The notes under the pieces were generated by a model, which saw only the letters and a list, made by a program, of their open reading frames with translations, had not been told where the DNA came from and searched no databases. Positions 13,736 to 14,682 of a stretch of 14,682 nt of DNA are shown here, piece by piece (position 1 is the stretch's first letter; every line of letters begins with the position of its first letter). This DNA comes from SIG588 sp045533175 (GTDB lineage: Bacteria; Bacillota; Clostridia; Oscillospirales; Acutalibacteraceae). A program made the translations under genes and the position numbers. The stretch lies in contig JAZSHJ010000043.1 of the NCBI GenBank assembly GCA_045533175.1, positions 1 through 14,682 of the forward strand, read 5' to 3'.

Positions 13736-13782
13736 AGTGTTGTGTCCTCCTTAAAATAGGCATCTTTTGCATCTAAAAACTT

Positions 13783-13811
13783 ATTATACAAGAAAAAAGT
13801 GCGTTTGTCTA
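13783..13811 (-). promoter_or_regulatory. Sigma-A promoter of the lipoprotein-Dabb operon
   Basis: On the minus strand, -35 TAGACA (13806-13811) and -10 TATAAT (13783-13788) have a 17-bp spacer. The leader is about 40 bases and contains AAGGAGG at 13746-13752. Confidence 0.78.
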
Positions 13812-14065
13812 CTGCTAAAACGCCATATTATTGTAAAAAAATTTGTGAAAAGAGCCATAACGGGGAATTTTGCCGTTGCCGCGGGCAAAATATACAGAAC
13901 GGAATACGAATTTTTGTTCGTTTGCACAAGGCGGGATTGTTGAAAACTTGGTGGAAATCGTGAAAAACCGTGTGTTTACAAGGGGTTTTTGCAGGTTTTT
14001 ACGGCGCATTTTGTCGTTTACGGGAAGTTTTCCACGAAAAAAGGTTATCCAAACCGTATAATGCA
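13812..14065. other. Gene-free stretch with DnaA-box-like 9-mers
   Basis: About 250 bases lie between the lipoprotein promoter and the phosphopantetheinyl transferase stop. An 84-codon minus-strand frame spans it, but it lacks a ribosome site and protein-like composition. Five 9-mers lie one mismatch from TTWTNCACA: 13844-13852 (minus), 13938-13946 (minus), 13959-13967 (minus), 14028-14036 (plus) and 14045-14053 (plus). No replication genes are beside it, so calling it an origin is not justified. Confidence 0.4.
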
Positions 14066-14682
14066 TCACGCCGTCCCGTCCACCGTCACCGCGATCGCGC
14101 AGAAAGGCACGTCATCGTAAAAGAAAAGGGGGTGTCCGTCTGCCGTTGACGGGTTTTCTCCCAGTTTCACCGAAGAAAGCGGGCGGCGCAAACCGCAACC
14201 CTCCCGTTTCAGCGCGGCTTCCTTGGCCGCGAATTGTCGTGCAACCTCTCGCCCGTCGTTGGCGTGCCGGTCTTCGGGATGGCGGATACGCGCCGCCGTG
14301 CGCGGCCATCGCGCAGCGGAAAACGCGGGGGCGCCCCACGTTTGAATGTCAGCACCGCAGGGGCGGTCGCACAACACCACCAGCACGTGGCCGTTGCTGT
14401 GGGAAAAGGCGGGATACACCCGCCCCGCGGGGGTTTCAATGCCTGCGGCGAACGGTTTGCCGTTCGGTGCAACATCCCAGCGAGGATAGGTGGTTGAAAG
14501 TGTCGCCTCATCCACCGTGCAAAAAGGTGCGTTCTCCGTTGGCCATGCGGCAAGCGCCATGTTCAACAACACGGAAAGCGCCGCCCCTTCTGCGCGGGCT
14601 TCGGGGGTGCGATCGGCCAGTTGTGCGCGCCGTGCCGCGGGCAGGGAATCCCACACACGCGCCGTAAGTGCCGCCCCGTCGC
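14066..14682 (-). CDS. 4'-phosphopantetheinyl transferase, Sfp type (5' end outside the window)
   Basis: This enzyme moves the phosphopantetheine arm of coenzyme A onto a Ser of acyl or peptidyl carrier proteins. Counting from the GTG codon at 14656, family motifs are NGKPFA (65-70), FSHSNGHVLVVLCDRPCGADIQ (84-105) and REVARQFAAKEAALKREG (136-153). Metal ligands would be Asp103 and Glu146. The position two after Asp103, usually Glu in Sfp, is Gln105. The frame stays open to the right edge, and the GTG at 14656 has no ribosome site. By comparison with Sfp some 10-30 N-terminal residues are missing, so the gene is partial here. The stop is TGA at 14066-14068. No strong terminator follows. Carrier-protein targets are not in the window. 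Confidence 0.88.
   Translation of the reverse strand, partial: DGAALTARVWDSLPAARRAQLADRTPEARAEGAALSVLLNMALAAWPTENAPFCTVDEATLSTTYPRWDVAPNGKPFAAGIETPAGRVYPAFSHSNGHVLVVLCDRPCGADIQTWGAPAFSAARWPRTAARIRHPEDRHANDGREVARQFAAKEAALKREGCGLRRPLSSVKLGENPSTADGHPLFFYDDVPFCAIAVTVDGTA

Noticed and set aside
12782..13759. 325-codon plus-strand open frame
   Set aside because: Antisense shadow of the lipoprotein gene; it also runs over its promoter side and lacks a ribosome site.
14035..14056. Terminator after the phosphopantetheinyl transferase gene
   Set aside because: There is a run of six T on the minus strand, but the stem before it (GGTT/AACC) is only 4 bp, too weak to call.
13815..14069. 84-codon minus-strand frame overlapping the phosphopantetheinyl transferase stop
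   Set aside because: No ribosome site, no recognisable features, and it reads through the lipoprotein promoter at 13783-13811; best seen as intergenic.

Overview
The window looks like chromosomal DNA of a Gram-positive anaerobe of the Clostridia, probably Oscillospirales/Ruminococcaceae-like. This is inferred from the gene content (a DUF6472-like small cysteine protein, a DUF348/G5/3D cell-wall protein, a PASTA-domain kinase-fold protein, a PrsA-like lipoprotein), from the long Thr-rich extracellular segments, and from strong AGGAGG ribosome sites. It carries 12 confident protein genes plus one doubtful small ORF. I see no rRNA, tRNA, CRISPR array, insertion sequence or phage gene. Seven sigma-A promoters can be read directly, and every one has a 17-bp spacer.

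Layout from left to right. 1-3643, minus strand: an acyl-CoA synthetase gene with its own promoter, then a strong hairpin, then a tightly packed pair (DUF6472-like small protein and ybaK, a mischarged-tRNA editing enzyme). After these comes guaA, which has its own promoter and encodes only the ATP-pyrophosphatase part of GMP synthase; a terminator closes the unit at 12-55. 3841-5652, plus strand: a DUF2079 polytopic membrane protein, divergent from the synthetase. A bidirectional terminator separates it from 5704-8916 on the minus strand, a two-gene operon of a membrane-anchored PASTA protein with a degenerate kinase domain followed by a DEAD-box RNA helicase. About 620 bp of largely non-coding DNA follow, holding one possible 40-residue ORF. 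9541-10596, plus strand: a secreted or anchored DUF348-G5-3D protein, probably acting on peptidoglycan. 10640-11908, minus strand: a CPA2-type cation/proton antiporter. 12077-13735, minus strand: a PrsA-like lipoprotein followed, after another hairpin, by a Dabb-domain protein. 14066 to the right edge, minus strand: an Sfp-type phosphopantetheinyl transferase whose start lies outside the window.

The genes do not form one pathway; this is mostly housekeeping and cell-envelope content. The most unusual element is the kinase-helicase operon. Its kinase-fold protein has a zinc ribbon, lacks the catalytic aspartate and other key residues, and ends in a heptad Thr-rich tail encoded by 21-bp tandem repeats. 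Other points worth a look are the stand-alone GuaA synthetase domain, two operons with a terminator-like hairpin just before the downstream ribosome site, the Thr-rich and His/acid-rich insertion in the PrsA-like lipoprotein, and a cluster of DnaA-box-like 9-mers in the gap at 13812-14065.
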